DNA from: Bacteroidota bacterium
GTDB taxonomy: Bacteria; Bacteroidota; Bacteroidia; 2-12-FULL-35-15
Reading direction: 5' to 3'
Assembly: GCA_017303895.1 (NCBI GenBank)
Contig: JAFLBF010000002.1
Coordinates: 124,001-188,000, forward strand
DNA length: 64,000 bases
A model generated the notes under the pieces. It saw nothing but the letters and a program-made list of their open reading frames with translations. It was not told the DNA's origin and searched no databases. Position 1 is the stretch's first letter; each line of letters opens with the position of its first letter. Made by a program: the position numbers and the translations under genes. Positions 25,990-34,738 of the stretch are shown here, one piece after another.

Positions 25990-27519
25990 ATGCAAGAAAC
26001 CATTTTAATTCTAGATTTTGGCTCTCAATACACGCAATTAATTGCTCGAAGAGTACGTGAGCTGAATGTGTATTGTGAGATACATCCATTTAACAAGATA
26101 CCGGAAATAACAAAAGATATAAAAGGTGTGATCCTTTCCGGATCGCCTTTCTCAGTTAGAGCAACGGATGCTCCCAATCCCGATCTGTCGGACTTCAAAG
26201 CAAAGTTGCCATTGCTTGGAGTATGTTATGGTGCACAATTGATGGCACATAAGTTTGGTGGTGAGGTGCAAGCATCAGAACATAGGGAGTACGGCAGAGC
26301 GAATCTTTCCTTTGTAAAAGCAGATAATGAATTGTTTAAAGGTGTGAGTAATAATTCACAGGTGTGGATGAGCCATGCCGATACGATCACCCGTATTCCG
26401 GATAATTACGAGATCATCTCCAGTACAAAAGATGTAAAATATGCAGGGTATCAAGTGAAGGGTGAGCTAACCTACGGAATTCAGTTTCATCCGGAAGTTT
26501 ACCATTCTACTGAAGGATCTGTTTTGCTGAAAAATTTTGTGGTGGATATTTGTGGTTGTAAACAGGATTGGACGCCTGATTCATTTGTGGAGACAACTGT
26601 GGAAGATCTGAAAAACAAGATCGGAAATGATAAAGTTGTCTTAGGATTGAGTGGCGGTGTTGATTCAAGTGTGGCTGCTGTATTATTGCACAAAGCGATC
26701 GGCAAGAATCTGTATTGCATTTTTGTGGATAATGGTTTGCTTCGCAAGAATGAGTTTGAAAGTGTATTGGAGTCATATAAACACATGGGCTTGAATGTAA
26801 AAGGCGTGAATGCAAAAGATCGCTTTTATTCAGAGTTGGCAGGTGTTTCTGATCCTGAGAAAAAACGTAAGATCATCGGAAAAGTATTTATTGATGTATT
26901 TGATGATGAATCAAAACAAATTCAGGATGTGAAGTGGTTGGCGCAAGGAACGATCTATCCGGATGTGATCGAATCGATCTCTGTAAAAGGTCCATCTGCT
27001 ACCATTAAATCGCATCACAATGTGGGCGGTTTGCCTGATTTTATGAAGTTGAAAGTGGTAGAGCCACTAAATACATTGTTTAAGGACGAAGTAAGAAGAG
27101 TTGGTAAAACATTGAAAATAGATGATGCTATCTTAAACCGTCACCCTTTCCCGGGTCCAGGATTAGCTATTCGTATCCTTGGTGACATTACAGCAGAAAA
27201 GGTACGGATATTGCAGGAGGTGGATGCGATCTTCATCAATAACTTAAAATCAAGTGGATTGTATAAAGATGTATGGCAAGCCGGAGCGATCTTTTTGCCG
27301 GTACAATCGGTGGGTGTAATGGGCGATGAGCGTACCTATGAAAATGCGGTTGCGTTGAGAGCTGTTACAAGTACTGATGGAATGACAGCTGATTGGTGTC
27401 ATTTACCATACGATTTTTTGGGAGCAGTTTCCAATGAGATCATTAATAAAGTAAAAGGGATCAATAGAGTGGTATATGATATCAGTTCAAAGCCACCTGC
27501 AACCATTGAATGGGAATAA
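25990..27519 (+). CDS. guaA: GMP synthase (glutamine-hydrolysing)
   Basis: GuaA aminates XMP to GMP in the cytosol. From ATG 25990 the protein has 509 residues. The glutaminase domain (1-195) starts [15 protein letters not shown], with Cys in [11 protein letters not shown], and His-Glu in QFHPEVYHS. The ATP-pyrophosphatase domain has the P-loop [13 protein letters not shown] (about 217) and the C-terminal dimerisation domain holds [12 protein letters not shown] and [10 protein letters not shown]. The ORF extends upstream to 25930 without a stop, but the promoter box overlaps that part. A LysM protein gene starts one base after its stop. Confidence 0.97.
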   Translation: MQETILILDFGSQYTQLIARRVRELNVYCEIHPFNKIPEITKDIKGVILSGSPFSVRATDAPNPDLSDFKAKLPLLGVCYGAQLMAHKFGGEVQASEHREYGRANLSFVKADNELFKGVSNNSQVWMSHADTITRIPDNYEIISSTKDVKYAGYQVKGELTYGIQFHPEVYHSTEGSVLLKNFVVDICGCKQDWTPDSFVETTVEDLKNKIGNDKVVLGLSGGVDSSVAAVLLHKAIGKNLYCIFVDNGLLRKNEFESVLESYKHMGLNVKGVNAKDRFYSELAGVSDPEKKRKIIGKVFIDVFDDESKQIQDVKWLAQGTIYPDVIESISVKGPSATIKSHHNVGGLPDFMKLKVVEPLNTLFKDEVRRVGKTLKIDDAILNRHPFPGPGLAIRILGDITAEKVRILQEVDAIFINNLKSSGLYKDVWQAGAIFLPVQSVGVMGDERTYENAVALRAVTSTDGMTADWCHLPYDFLGAVSNEIINKVKGINRVVYDISSKPPATIEWE

Positions 27520-27520
27520 A

Positions 27521-29254
27521 TTGAAGACTAAATTAACATATCTTTTTTCTGTTTTTACATTGTATTTGTTACTTTGTAGTTCTTCTATTATTGCTCAGGA
27601 AAAAGAATCTACAGATATTCATAAAACAAAAAGTTCCGCTACCATTGGTGGCGTGAAATATTATTTACATACTGTAGAAAAGGGACAAACCTTATTTGCT
27701 ATCGCTAAATTTTATAAGATAGAAGTAAATGACCTGGTGATCGAAAATCCTGAGGCAATAGATGGAATAAAACCGGGTCAAGTACTACGTATTCCTGTTG
27801 AGAAAAAAGTGCTTGTGAAACAGGAGCCTAGTATTGATACATCTAATTGTATCATTCATACTGTTGAGAAAGGACAAACACTTTATTCGATCACCAAACA
27901 GTATGGTGTAACTGATGAGGTGCTGAAAAAATTAAATCCTGAGCTTCTGAATGGTTTGAAAACCGGACAAAAGCTCAAGATCCCTTCTGATAAACTTAAA
28001 ACAGCTACAGCTCAAGTTGCAATAACAACTAACAAAGAAGTTGTTGAAGAGAAAGCAAAGGAAAAGATCGTGGATCAGTCAGCTACTACCACGAAAATAG
28101 AGGCGGCTGATCATGTTACTTCTCCCACAAAAAAATACAATGGTGACTTGAAGGATGAATATAATATCGCTTTCTTTTTACCTTTTCATGCGGATGAATC
28201 CAATGCAATTGAAATTGAAAAATTAGTAAAAGGGGAGGAGCAGTTCTCGAATAAAACAAAAGTTGCTTTGGAATTTTATGAGGGAGCAAAGTTGGCAATT
28301 GATTCACTCAAAAAGGAAAAATTAAATGCTAAGATCTTTGTATATGATGTTGATGACAAAGATTCTTTGGGTGTGTTGACCTTGTTAAAAAAGCCGGAGT
28401 TGGCATCTATGGATCTGATCATTGGTCCATTGTATGGGACTAGTTTTATGCCGGTAGCAAAATTTGCAAAAGAGAATGAAATTCCAATCGTTTCTCCATT
28501 CACGCAAGTGAATAAGATCTTGTTTGAGAACCCTTACGTTTGTAAAGTTTCACCTTCTGTAACACTTCAAGTAGAGCGGATGGCAACATACGTGGTTGAT
28601 TCATTCCAAACTCAGAACATTGTATTGGTGAACGGTGGCGGCTTAGCTAAAGATGTTCCTTTTTATAATTCATTTAAAAAAACAGCAAACGATTATTTAA
28701 TGAGTAGGTCTGCCACTAAAAAAGATACGATCAAAGAAGCAAAAGGATTAAATGGTTTACAAGCATTATTAAGTACCACTCAGGTGAATGTGGTTGTATT
28801 GCCTTCCAGTAATCAGTCGTTTGTCACAGATTTTATCAGTAAATTATATGCTTTAAGAGATAAGTATAAGATTGTATTGTTTGGTCTTCAATCCTGGATG
28901 AATTATGATAATCTTGATTTTGAATATTTGAATACCGTATCACTTCATACACCTTCTAATACTTTTGTTGACTACAACAATGCTAAGGTGAAAGTATTCA
29001 TAAAAAACTATAGAGAAACATACAAAACCGAACCCGATCATTTTTCTTTCCAGGGCTTTGATGTAACCTACTTTTTTATAAATGCATTAAGACAAAATGG
29101 AACCGGCTTCTTAAATAATTTGGATCAATTGAAATACAATGGTTTGGATGCTAATTTTGAATTCTCGCAATTTCCTGTAGAAAGTGGTTTTGAGAATAAA
29201 TATGTATTTATTCAGCGGTATCAGGATTATCAATTAGTTAAAGCTGTTCAATAA
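27521..29254 (+). CDS. LysM-domain protein with a periplasmic-binding-protein-like domain
   Basis: I place the start at TTG 27521, one base past the guaA stop, giving MKTKLTYLFSVFTLYLLLC and a signal peptide ending at IIAQ; the ATG at 27476 lies inside guaA. The 577 residues contain two LysM domains (about 45-95 and 108-157, each with HTVEKGQTL), a low-complexity linker, and a type 1 periplasmic-binding-like domain (about 210-577: YNIAFFLPFHADES, LIIGPLYGTSF, IPIVSPFTQV). This combination suggests a peptidoglycan-bound protein, possibly similar in layout to LpoA-type synthase activators. It is translationally linked to hemF by a TAATG overlap. Confidence 0.75.
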   Translation: MKTKLTYLFSVFTLYLLLCSSSIIAQEKESTDIHKTKSSATIGGVKYYLHTVEKGQTLFAIAKFYKIEVNDLVIENPEAIDGIKPGQVLRIPVEKKVLVKQEPSIDTSNCIIHTVEKGQTLYSITKQYGVTDEVLKKLNPELLNGLKTGQKLKIPSDKLKTATAQVAITTNKEVVEEKAKEKIVDQSATTTKIEAADHVTSPTKKYNGDLKDEYNIAFFLPFHADESNAIEIEKLVKGEEQFSNKTKVALEFYEGAKLAIDSLKKEKLNAKIFVYDVDDKDSLGVLTLLKKPELASMDLIIGPLYGTSFMPVAKFAKENEIPIVSPFTQVNKILFENPYVCKVSPSVTLQVERMATYVVDSFQTQNIVLVNGGGLAKDVPFYNSFKKTANDYLMSRSATKKDTIKEAKGLNGLQALLSTTQVNVVVLPSSNQSFVTDFISKLYALRDKYKIVLFGLQSWMNYDNLDFEYLNTVSLHTPSNTFVDYNNAKVKVFIKNYRETYKTEPDHFSFQGFDVTYFFINALRQNGTGFLNNLDQLKYNGLDANFEFSQFPVESGFENKYVFIQRYQDYQLVKAVQ

Positions 29255-30144
29255 TGCTTAGCAAGGAACAAATAACCGAATGGTTTAAAGAGCTGCAGGA
29301 TTCTATATGCATAGCTTTGGAGATGGAGGATGGGAAAGGTAAATTTGAAGAAGACAATTGGGTGCGTGAAGAAGGAGGTGGTGGAAGAACCCGTATCATT
29401 CAAAATGGGAATGTAATTGAAAAAGGCGGTGTTAATTTTTCTGCTGTATTTGGAGAGGTGCCTACATTCCTGAAAAATGAGCAGAACTCTGCTCAATTGA
29501 ACAATCATACGTTTTATGCTACGGGTGTTTCCATTGTGATCCATCCGAATAGTCCAATGGTTCCGATTATTCACATGAATGTCCGCTATTTTGAAATGAG
29601 TAATGGCGTATGGTGGTTTGGCGGAGGAATTGATCTTACTCCGCATTATGTGGTGGAGGAAGATGCCCGTTTTTTTCATCAGCAGTTAAAAAATACCTGC
29701 GACCGATATGATATTTCCTATTATCCCGAGTATAAAAAATGGGCCGATGATTACTTTTTTATTCCACATAGAAACGAAACCCGGGGTGTTGGAGGGATCT
29801 TTTTTGATCGTTTAAATAAAAAAAGTAAAGAAGAATTGTTTGGTTTTGTTCAAGAAGTAGGTAAAACATTTGCCCCTACCTATGTAGAACTGATGAAACG
29901 CAATAAAACTAAATCCTATTCCGAAGATAATAAGCAGTGGCAGCTCTTGAGAAGGGGACGTTATGTGGAATTTAATCTCGTTTATGATAAAGGGACCAAA
30001 TTCGGACTCGAGACCAATGGCCGGATCGAATCTATCCTGATGAGCCTGCCACAACAAGCCGGCTGGCAATACAACTTTACTCCCGAAAAGGGCTCTCCTG
30101 AGGAGAAAACCCTTTCTTTCCTAAAAAAGGGGATTAGCTGGTAA
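29254..30144 (+). CDS. hemF: Oxygen-dependent coproporphyrinogen III oxidase
   Basis: HemF decarboxylates coproporphyrinogen III to protoporphyrinogen IX using O2, so the organism can make haem aerobically. Blocks typical of the family are VREEGGGGRTRIIQNG, VPIIHMNVRYFEM, WWFGGGIDLTPHYV, FFIPHRNETRGVGGIFFD and the late GRYVEFNLVYDKGTKFGL. At 296 residues it is full length. The ATG overlaps the TAA of the LysM gene, making guaA-LysM-hemF one likely transcript. Haem genes hemN/hemG are not in view. Confidence 0.97.
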   Translation: MLSKEQITEWFKELQDSICIALEMEDGKGKFEEDNWVREEGGGGRTRIIQNGNVIEKGGVNFSAVFGEVPTFLKNEQNSAQLNNHTFYATGVSIVIHPNSPMVPIIHMNVRYFEMSNGVWWFGGGIDLTPHYVVEEDARFFHQQLKNTCDRYDISYYPEYKKWADDYFFIPHRNETRGVGGIFFDRLNKKSKEELFGFVQEVGKTFAPTYVELMKRNKTKSYSEDNKQWQLLRRGRYVEFNLVYDKGTKFGLETNGRIESILMSLPQQAGWQYNFTPEKGSPEEKTLSFLKKGISW

Positions 30145-30482
30145 ATTATTTCTATTTCATTTTTCTTTTTATCGTGCAACCTTATTCATCTGTATGGTGT
30201 CTAATGTGTTGATAGTCTGTGAAGTTGATCCATATTTCATCTGATATGATCGGGGTATCCGAGGTTGAAAGTGGTTCTTTAATTCTTTAAATTCGTAAGA
30301 GAATGCCAAATGTGTTAGTTTGATGTATAAGAATGAGAGTTTTTTAGCCGCTTATAGTGCTTTTTGAATATGTTTTTTTAGAAAAAAGGTCGAGTAACAG
30401 ACTTCCAAGAATAGCTTAGAATTGCCAGATAATTGTAAGAACATTATTATAAATTTGATTAATAAGTAATATTTGAATCGAA
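30145..30482. other. Intergenic region without a recognisable gene
   Basis: This stretch of 338 bases between hemF and the large adhesin gene shows no ORF with coding character on either strand, no tRNA-like cloverleaf and no strong terminator. Its last part is very AT-rich (ending TAATATTTGAATCGAA before the ATG) and probably holds the promoter of the 1401-residue gene, but the -7 match is imperfect. Confidence 0.5.
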
Positions 30483-33400
30483 ATGAAAACTACTACTATC
30501 ATCTCAAAAGTACTACTAGGATTGCTGTTTAGCATGGTGGTTGTGCAAACAACCGTTGCTCAAACATCTAATGCTTCTAAAGAGGAGTTAATTCCTTTTG
30601 GCTTATCCAAAAGCACATGGGTGCAGTACACCAATAAGGCGAATCTTCTTCTGGAGAAGGTAGATGAGAAGAGTTTTTTAAATTATGTGATCTTTTCAAA
30701 TGATGGAAATCTAGCCGATAGAAAATATTTTGTAAAGGCCGCAAAAGGTAAGATCACAAAAGACCAAAACGAATTGATCTATAGAATTGGAAAAGGTCTG
30801 ATTACAACACCTGAGCAAGTAAATGCCTATTATGCCTCTATTCAGCCTAAATATGTAAACTATTTCTCCACCTTTCAAGCAAACCGATTAGAGATCATTG
30901 AAAAACTTTTGTTGAAGGAGCAAGCAAATCGTACTCCTAATCCAATGCCTTTTGCTTGTGGTCAGCCTTGTACTAATCCAGGTTTTGAGTCAGGGACCGG
31001 ATTTTGGGATTATTGGGGAGGTACAGCTTGTGCTAATTCTGCGGGCGATCTTTGTAATTTAACTCCAGGTTTTGCCGCATCGGCTCATGATCAAACGGCT
31101 GTTGCTGATGGTTTTGATGCAACAGTTGGTGGTACGATCATGCCGGTTGTTCCTCCGGGTGGCGGTAATAATGCCATGATGCTGGGAGATGGTCCGGTAA
31201 CTGGTGGTAATGCTTCCCGTGCAGCCATTTCGTTTACTGTATCTGCAGCGAATGCAAATTTTACTTATAAATATGCTGTTGTATTACAAGATCCTCAAAC
31301 AGGTCATGCTGATGAGGAGCGCCCTTTCTTCCGTGTAAAAATACGTGATGCAGCAGGAAATGTTGTGCAATGTGGTGATTACGAAGTTTTGGCTAAGCCA
31401 CCAATGGCAGGATTTACTGAAACATCATCCGGTAGTGGTGTTTGGTATCGTAACTGGACAACCGTTTTTATTCCATTGAGTTCTTATATAGGACAATGTG
31501 TTACGGTAGAATTTACAGTGGCGGATTGTTCGCAAGGAGGTCACTATGGCTACGCTTATATTGATGGTGATTGTGATCCATTACAGATTGTGACATCCTC
31601 TCCGGCTATTTGTGGCGGAAATTCTATAACACTAACCGCACCTGCGGGAGGTGTGGCTTATAACTGGACCAATACTGCAGGGGGAACAACAGGTATTGTT
31701 GGCTCCACAACTAGTCAGGTAATTACTGTAAATCAGGCCGGTACTTATCAGGTTTCTATTGAAATGGTTTCCGGACCTGCATGTATCGTTACATTAAATG
31801 TTACAGTTCCATCCAATCCTTCAAATCCGGTGGCTTCATTTACAAATACAACCGTCTGTGCGGGAACAGCTACTCAATTTACAGATACTTCAACCCCTAC
31901 CGGTAGTATTACAGGTTGGTCATGGGATTTTAATAATGATGGAACCTCTGACAGTAATCTCCAGAATCCTTCATTTACATTTGCCGGGGCTGGTACTTAT
32001 CCTGTGACCTTGACGATCACCATGGGACCATGTAATGCAACAATTACGCAGAATGTTACGGTGAACTCTACTACTCCTCCTGTAATTACTCCTGCTGGAC
32101 CATTTTGTGTGAATGCAGCTGCGGTTTCACTAACTGCGAATGTTGCTGGTGGAACCTGGTCGGGAACCGGTATTACTAACGCAGCTACTGGTACATTTGA
32201 TCCGGCAGCGGCTACAGTTGGTAATAATGTAATTACTTATACTATTTCCGGAGCTTGTGGTGGTTCGGATACAGAAACAATTGTTGTAAATGCTCTACCT
32301 GTATCTAATGCCGGGGCTGATGTTACTATTTGCACTGGAAGTGCAGGTAATATAGGCACTGCTACTACTGCAGGATTTACCTATTCCTGGAATCCTACTA
32401 CCGGATTAAGTGCTACGAATATTTCTAATCCAACAGTTACTTTAACAAATGTAGGAACAACTCCAACAACCTCTACTTATACAGTTACTACAACCTCTAA
32501 TGGATGTACCAGTACTGATGCGGTTGATGTGATTGTTAATCCGCTTGCTACCGCAAATGCAGGCCCAGCTCAAACAATTTGTGCCGGTTCAACTGTAACC
32601 TTAGCAGGTGCGGTTGGTGGAGCCGCTACCAGTGGAACCTGGGGTGGAGGTGCAGGAACATTTACTCCTAATAACAACACTTTAAATGCAGTTTATACGC
32701 CAAGTGCTGCAGAGGTTGCGGCTGGTTCGGTTACATTAACTTTAGTATCTAACGATCCTGCAGGCCCTTGTCCGGTAGCTACATCTACTGTTACTATCAC
32801 GATCAATCCTGTGGCTACAATTGATGCAGGTGCCGACCAAACAACGTGTATTGGTGGTTCGATCACACTGGCTGGTATCACAGGAGGTGGTGCAACATCA
32901 GGTACATGGAGTGGTGGTGCAGGAACATTTGCACCTAATAATACAACTGCAAATGCGGTTTATACTCCTAGTGCTGCAGAGGAAGCTGCCGGTACTGTAA
33001 CATTAACTTATACTTCTGATGATCCTGCAGGTCCATGTCCTTCTGTGAACGATCAGATGGTGATTACCATAACAGCCTTACCAACAGTTTCTGCCGGTTT
33101 GGATCAAACTATTTGTAACGGAACGACTGTAACATTATCCGGAACTATCGGTGGTGCCGCAACATCCGCAACATGGAGTGGTGGTGCCGGAACATTTGCT
33201 CCGAATAATACTACTTTGAATGCCGTATACACACCAAGTGCTGCAGAAAATGCTGCGGGAACAGTCACTTTAACTTTAACTACCAATGATCCGAATGGCC
33301 CTTGTACAGCTGTGAATGATCAGATGACCATTACGATCAATCCTATTGCAACAATTGATGCTGGTCCGGATCAAACGATCTGTGTTGGTTCTACAGTTAC

Positions 33401-34688
33401 ATTAGCTGGGGTGATCGGTGGTTCTGCTACTTCCGGAACATGGAGTGGAGGAACTGGTACATTTGCTCCAAGTGCTGCAACAGCCAATGCTGTGTACACT
33501 CCAAGTGCTGCTGAAAATGCTGCCGGAACAGTTACATTGACTTTCACTTCTGATGATCCGATCGGTCCTTGCGGTTCGGTGAATGATCAAATGGTGATTA
33601 CCATCAATCAATTACCTACTGCGAATGCCGGTGTATCACAATCTGTTTGTTCCGGTACAACTATTACCTTAGGAGGAAGTGTTGGTGGTTCTGCAACATC
33701 AGGTACCTGGAGTGGTGGAACAGGAACGTTCTTCCCGAATAATACAACATTAAATGCGGTGTATACACCAAGCGCGGCTGAATTGGCTGCAGGATCTGTG
33801 ACTTTAACTCTAACTACAAACGATCCGGCCGGACCTTGTAATGCCGCTACATCAACTGTTACCCACAATTTCTATCAAAATCCTGTTGTTGATTTTACGG
33901 TTGATGATCCAAATGGATGTCCTGTACATTGTGTTCAGTTTACTGATCTAACAACTGTAGGTGGAGGTGATAACATTACAAATTGGGAATGGAATTTTGG
34001 AGATAGTTCGCCATTAGATGCGAACCAAAATCCGGCTCATTGTTTCTCTGCTACAGGTTTATATGATATTACTTTAACAGCAACATCAAACCATGGTTGT
34101 ACAACAACGTTGACCATCAATGATATGATCGAAGTATTTGCCAATCCGGTTGCTGAGTTTACTACAACTCCAAATCCTGCATCGATTCTTGATACAACCG
34201 TTTACTTTATCAATCAATCCTCTGCAGATGTTGTTACTTGGGATTGGAACTTTGGTGATGGAAATGGAACAATTTTAAATGCTCCTAATACTGGAAATAC
34301 AGTAAATGATTATCCTGCTGTTCAGGGAACATATGTTGCCACACTGATCGTGACGAATGCAAATGGATGTGTAGATAGTGTAGAACATACAGTTGTTGTA
34401 GGACCTGAATTTACATTCTATATACCAAATGCATTTACTCCAAATGGGGATAATATCAATGACTTCTTCTTCGGACAAGGTATCGGAATTGTGGAGTACG
34501 ATATTTGGATATTCGACCGTTGGGGTAATATGATCTTCCACGGTGATGAATTGAATGATTATTGGGATGGAAGAGCAAATAACGGTGCAGAAGTTGCTCA
34601 ACAGGATGTATATGTTTGGAAAGTACAACTGAAGGATGTGTTTGGAAAGAAACACAATTACCTTGGAACAGTAACTTTAGTAAAATAA
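30483..34688 (+). CDS. Giant secreted PKD/Ig-like repeat protein with T9SS type B (CHU_C) sorting domain
   Basis: The 1401 residues begin with a signal peptide (to about residue 26, TTVAQ). An N-terminal region follows (about 155-380) with CGQPCTNPGFESGTGFWD, which looks like a carbohydrate-binding-like jelly roll. A PKD domain (about 452-525: SWDFNNDG) is followed by an Ig-like region and then five tandem units of about 88 residues (about 690-1130; each with N/D-A-G-x-x-Q-x-x-C and T-x-S-G-T-W-S-G-G). Two further PKD domains (1134-1215, 1222-1310) precede the C-terminal CHU_C domain (1315-1401; FTPNGDNINDFF, FDRWGNMIF). It is likely an outer-surface adhesin exported by T9SS. The ligand is unknown. 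Confidence 0.85.
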   Translation: MKTTTIISKVLLGLLFSMVVVQTTVAQTSNASKEELIPFGLSKSTWVQYTNKANLLLEKVDEKSFLNYVIFSNDGNLADRKYFVKAAKGKITKDQNELIYRIGKGLITTPEQVNAYYASIQPKYVNYFSTFQANRLEIIEKLLLKEQANRTPNPMPFACGQPCTNPGFESGTGFWDYWGGTACANSAGDLCNLTPGFAASAHDQTAVADGFDATVGGTIMPVVPPGGGNNAMMLGDGPVTGGNASRAAISFTVSAANANFTYKYAVVLQDPQTGHADEERPFFRVKIRDAAGNVVQCGDYEVLAKPPMAGFTETSSGSGVWYRNWTTVFIPLSSYIGQCVTVEFTVADCSQGGHYGYAYIDGDCDPLQIVTSSPAICGGNSITLTAPAGGVAYNWTNTAGGTTGIVGSTTSQVITVNQAGTYQVSIEMVSGPACIVTLNVTVPSNPSNPVASFTNTTVCAGTATQFTDTSTPTGSITGWSWDFNNDGTSDSNLQNPSFTFAGAGTYPVTLTITMGPCNATITQNVTVNSTTPPVITPAGPFCVNAAAVSLTANVAGGTWSGTGITNAATGTFDPAAATVGNNVITYTISGACGGSDTETIVVNALPVSNAGADVTICTGSAGNIGTATTAGFTYSWNPTTGLSATNISNPTVTLTNVGTTPTTSTYTVTTTSNGCTSTDAVDVIVNPLATANAGPAQTICAGSTVTLAGAVGGAATSGTWGGGAGTFTPNNNTLNAVYTPSAAEVAAGSVTLTLVSNDPAGPCPVATSTVTITINPVATIDAGADQTTCIGGSITLAGITGGGATSGTWSGGAGTFAPNNTTANAVYTPSAAEEAAGTVTLTYTSDDPAGPCPSVNDQMVITITALPTVSAGLDQTICNGTTVTLSGTIGGAATSATWSGGAGTFAPNNTTLNAVYTPSAAENAAGTVTLTLTTNDPNGPCTAVNDQMTITINPIATIDAGPDQTICVGSTVTLAGVIGGSATSGTWSGGTGTFAPSAATANAVYTPSAAENAAGTVTLTFTSDDPIGPCGSVNDQMVITINQLPTANAGVSQSVCSGTTITLGGSVGGSATSGTWSGGTGTFFPNNTTLNAVYTPSAAELAAGSVTLTLTTNDPAGPCNAATSTVTHNFYQNPVVDFTVDDPNGCPVHCVQFTDLTTVGGGDNITNWEWNFGDSSPLDANQNPAHCFSATGLYDITLTATSNHGCTTTLTINDMIEVFANPVAEFTTTPNPASILDTTVYFINQSSADVVTWDWNFGDGNGTILNAPNTGNTVNDYPAVQGTYVATLIVTNANGCVDSVEHTVVVGPEFTFYIPNAFTPNGDNINDFFFGQGIGIVEYDIWIFDRWGNMIFHGDELNDYWDGRANNGAEVAQQDVYVWKVQLKDVFGKKHNYLGTVTLVK
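32560..33860 (+). repeat. Five tandem coding repeats of about 264 bases
   Basis: Units beginning near 32560, 32823, 33090, 33358 and 33622 encode the same 88-residue Ig-like module with conserved TCCGGAACATGGAGTGG-type segments. Identity at the DNA level is high over parts of the unit, so copy number may change by recombination. Confidence 0.75.
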
Positions 34689-34705
34689 TATAGAAGTAAT
34701 AAAAT

Positions 34706-34733
34706 AAAAAGGGGAGCATTCGCTCCCCTTTTT
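34706..34733. terminator. Bidirectional terminator between two convergent genes
   Basis: A 12-bp stem (arms AAAAAGGGGAGC and GCTCCCCTTTTT) with a 4-base ATTC loop lies between the adhesin stop at 34688 and the converging gene stop at 34739, with A/T runs on both sides. Confidence 0.9.
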
Positions 34734-34738
34734 ATTTT

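Noticed and set aside
30145-30482. Small RNA or gene in the gap after hemF
   Set aside because: No stem-loop with a T run and no codon-biased ORF could be found.
32693-33868. Several antisense ORFs within the adhesin repeats
   Set aside because: They recur with the period of the coding repeat and read V-A-A-P-x-P strings; the plus frame has clear domains and a sorting signal.
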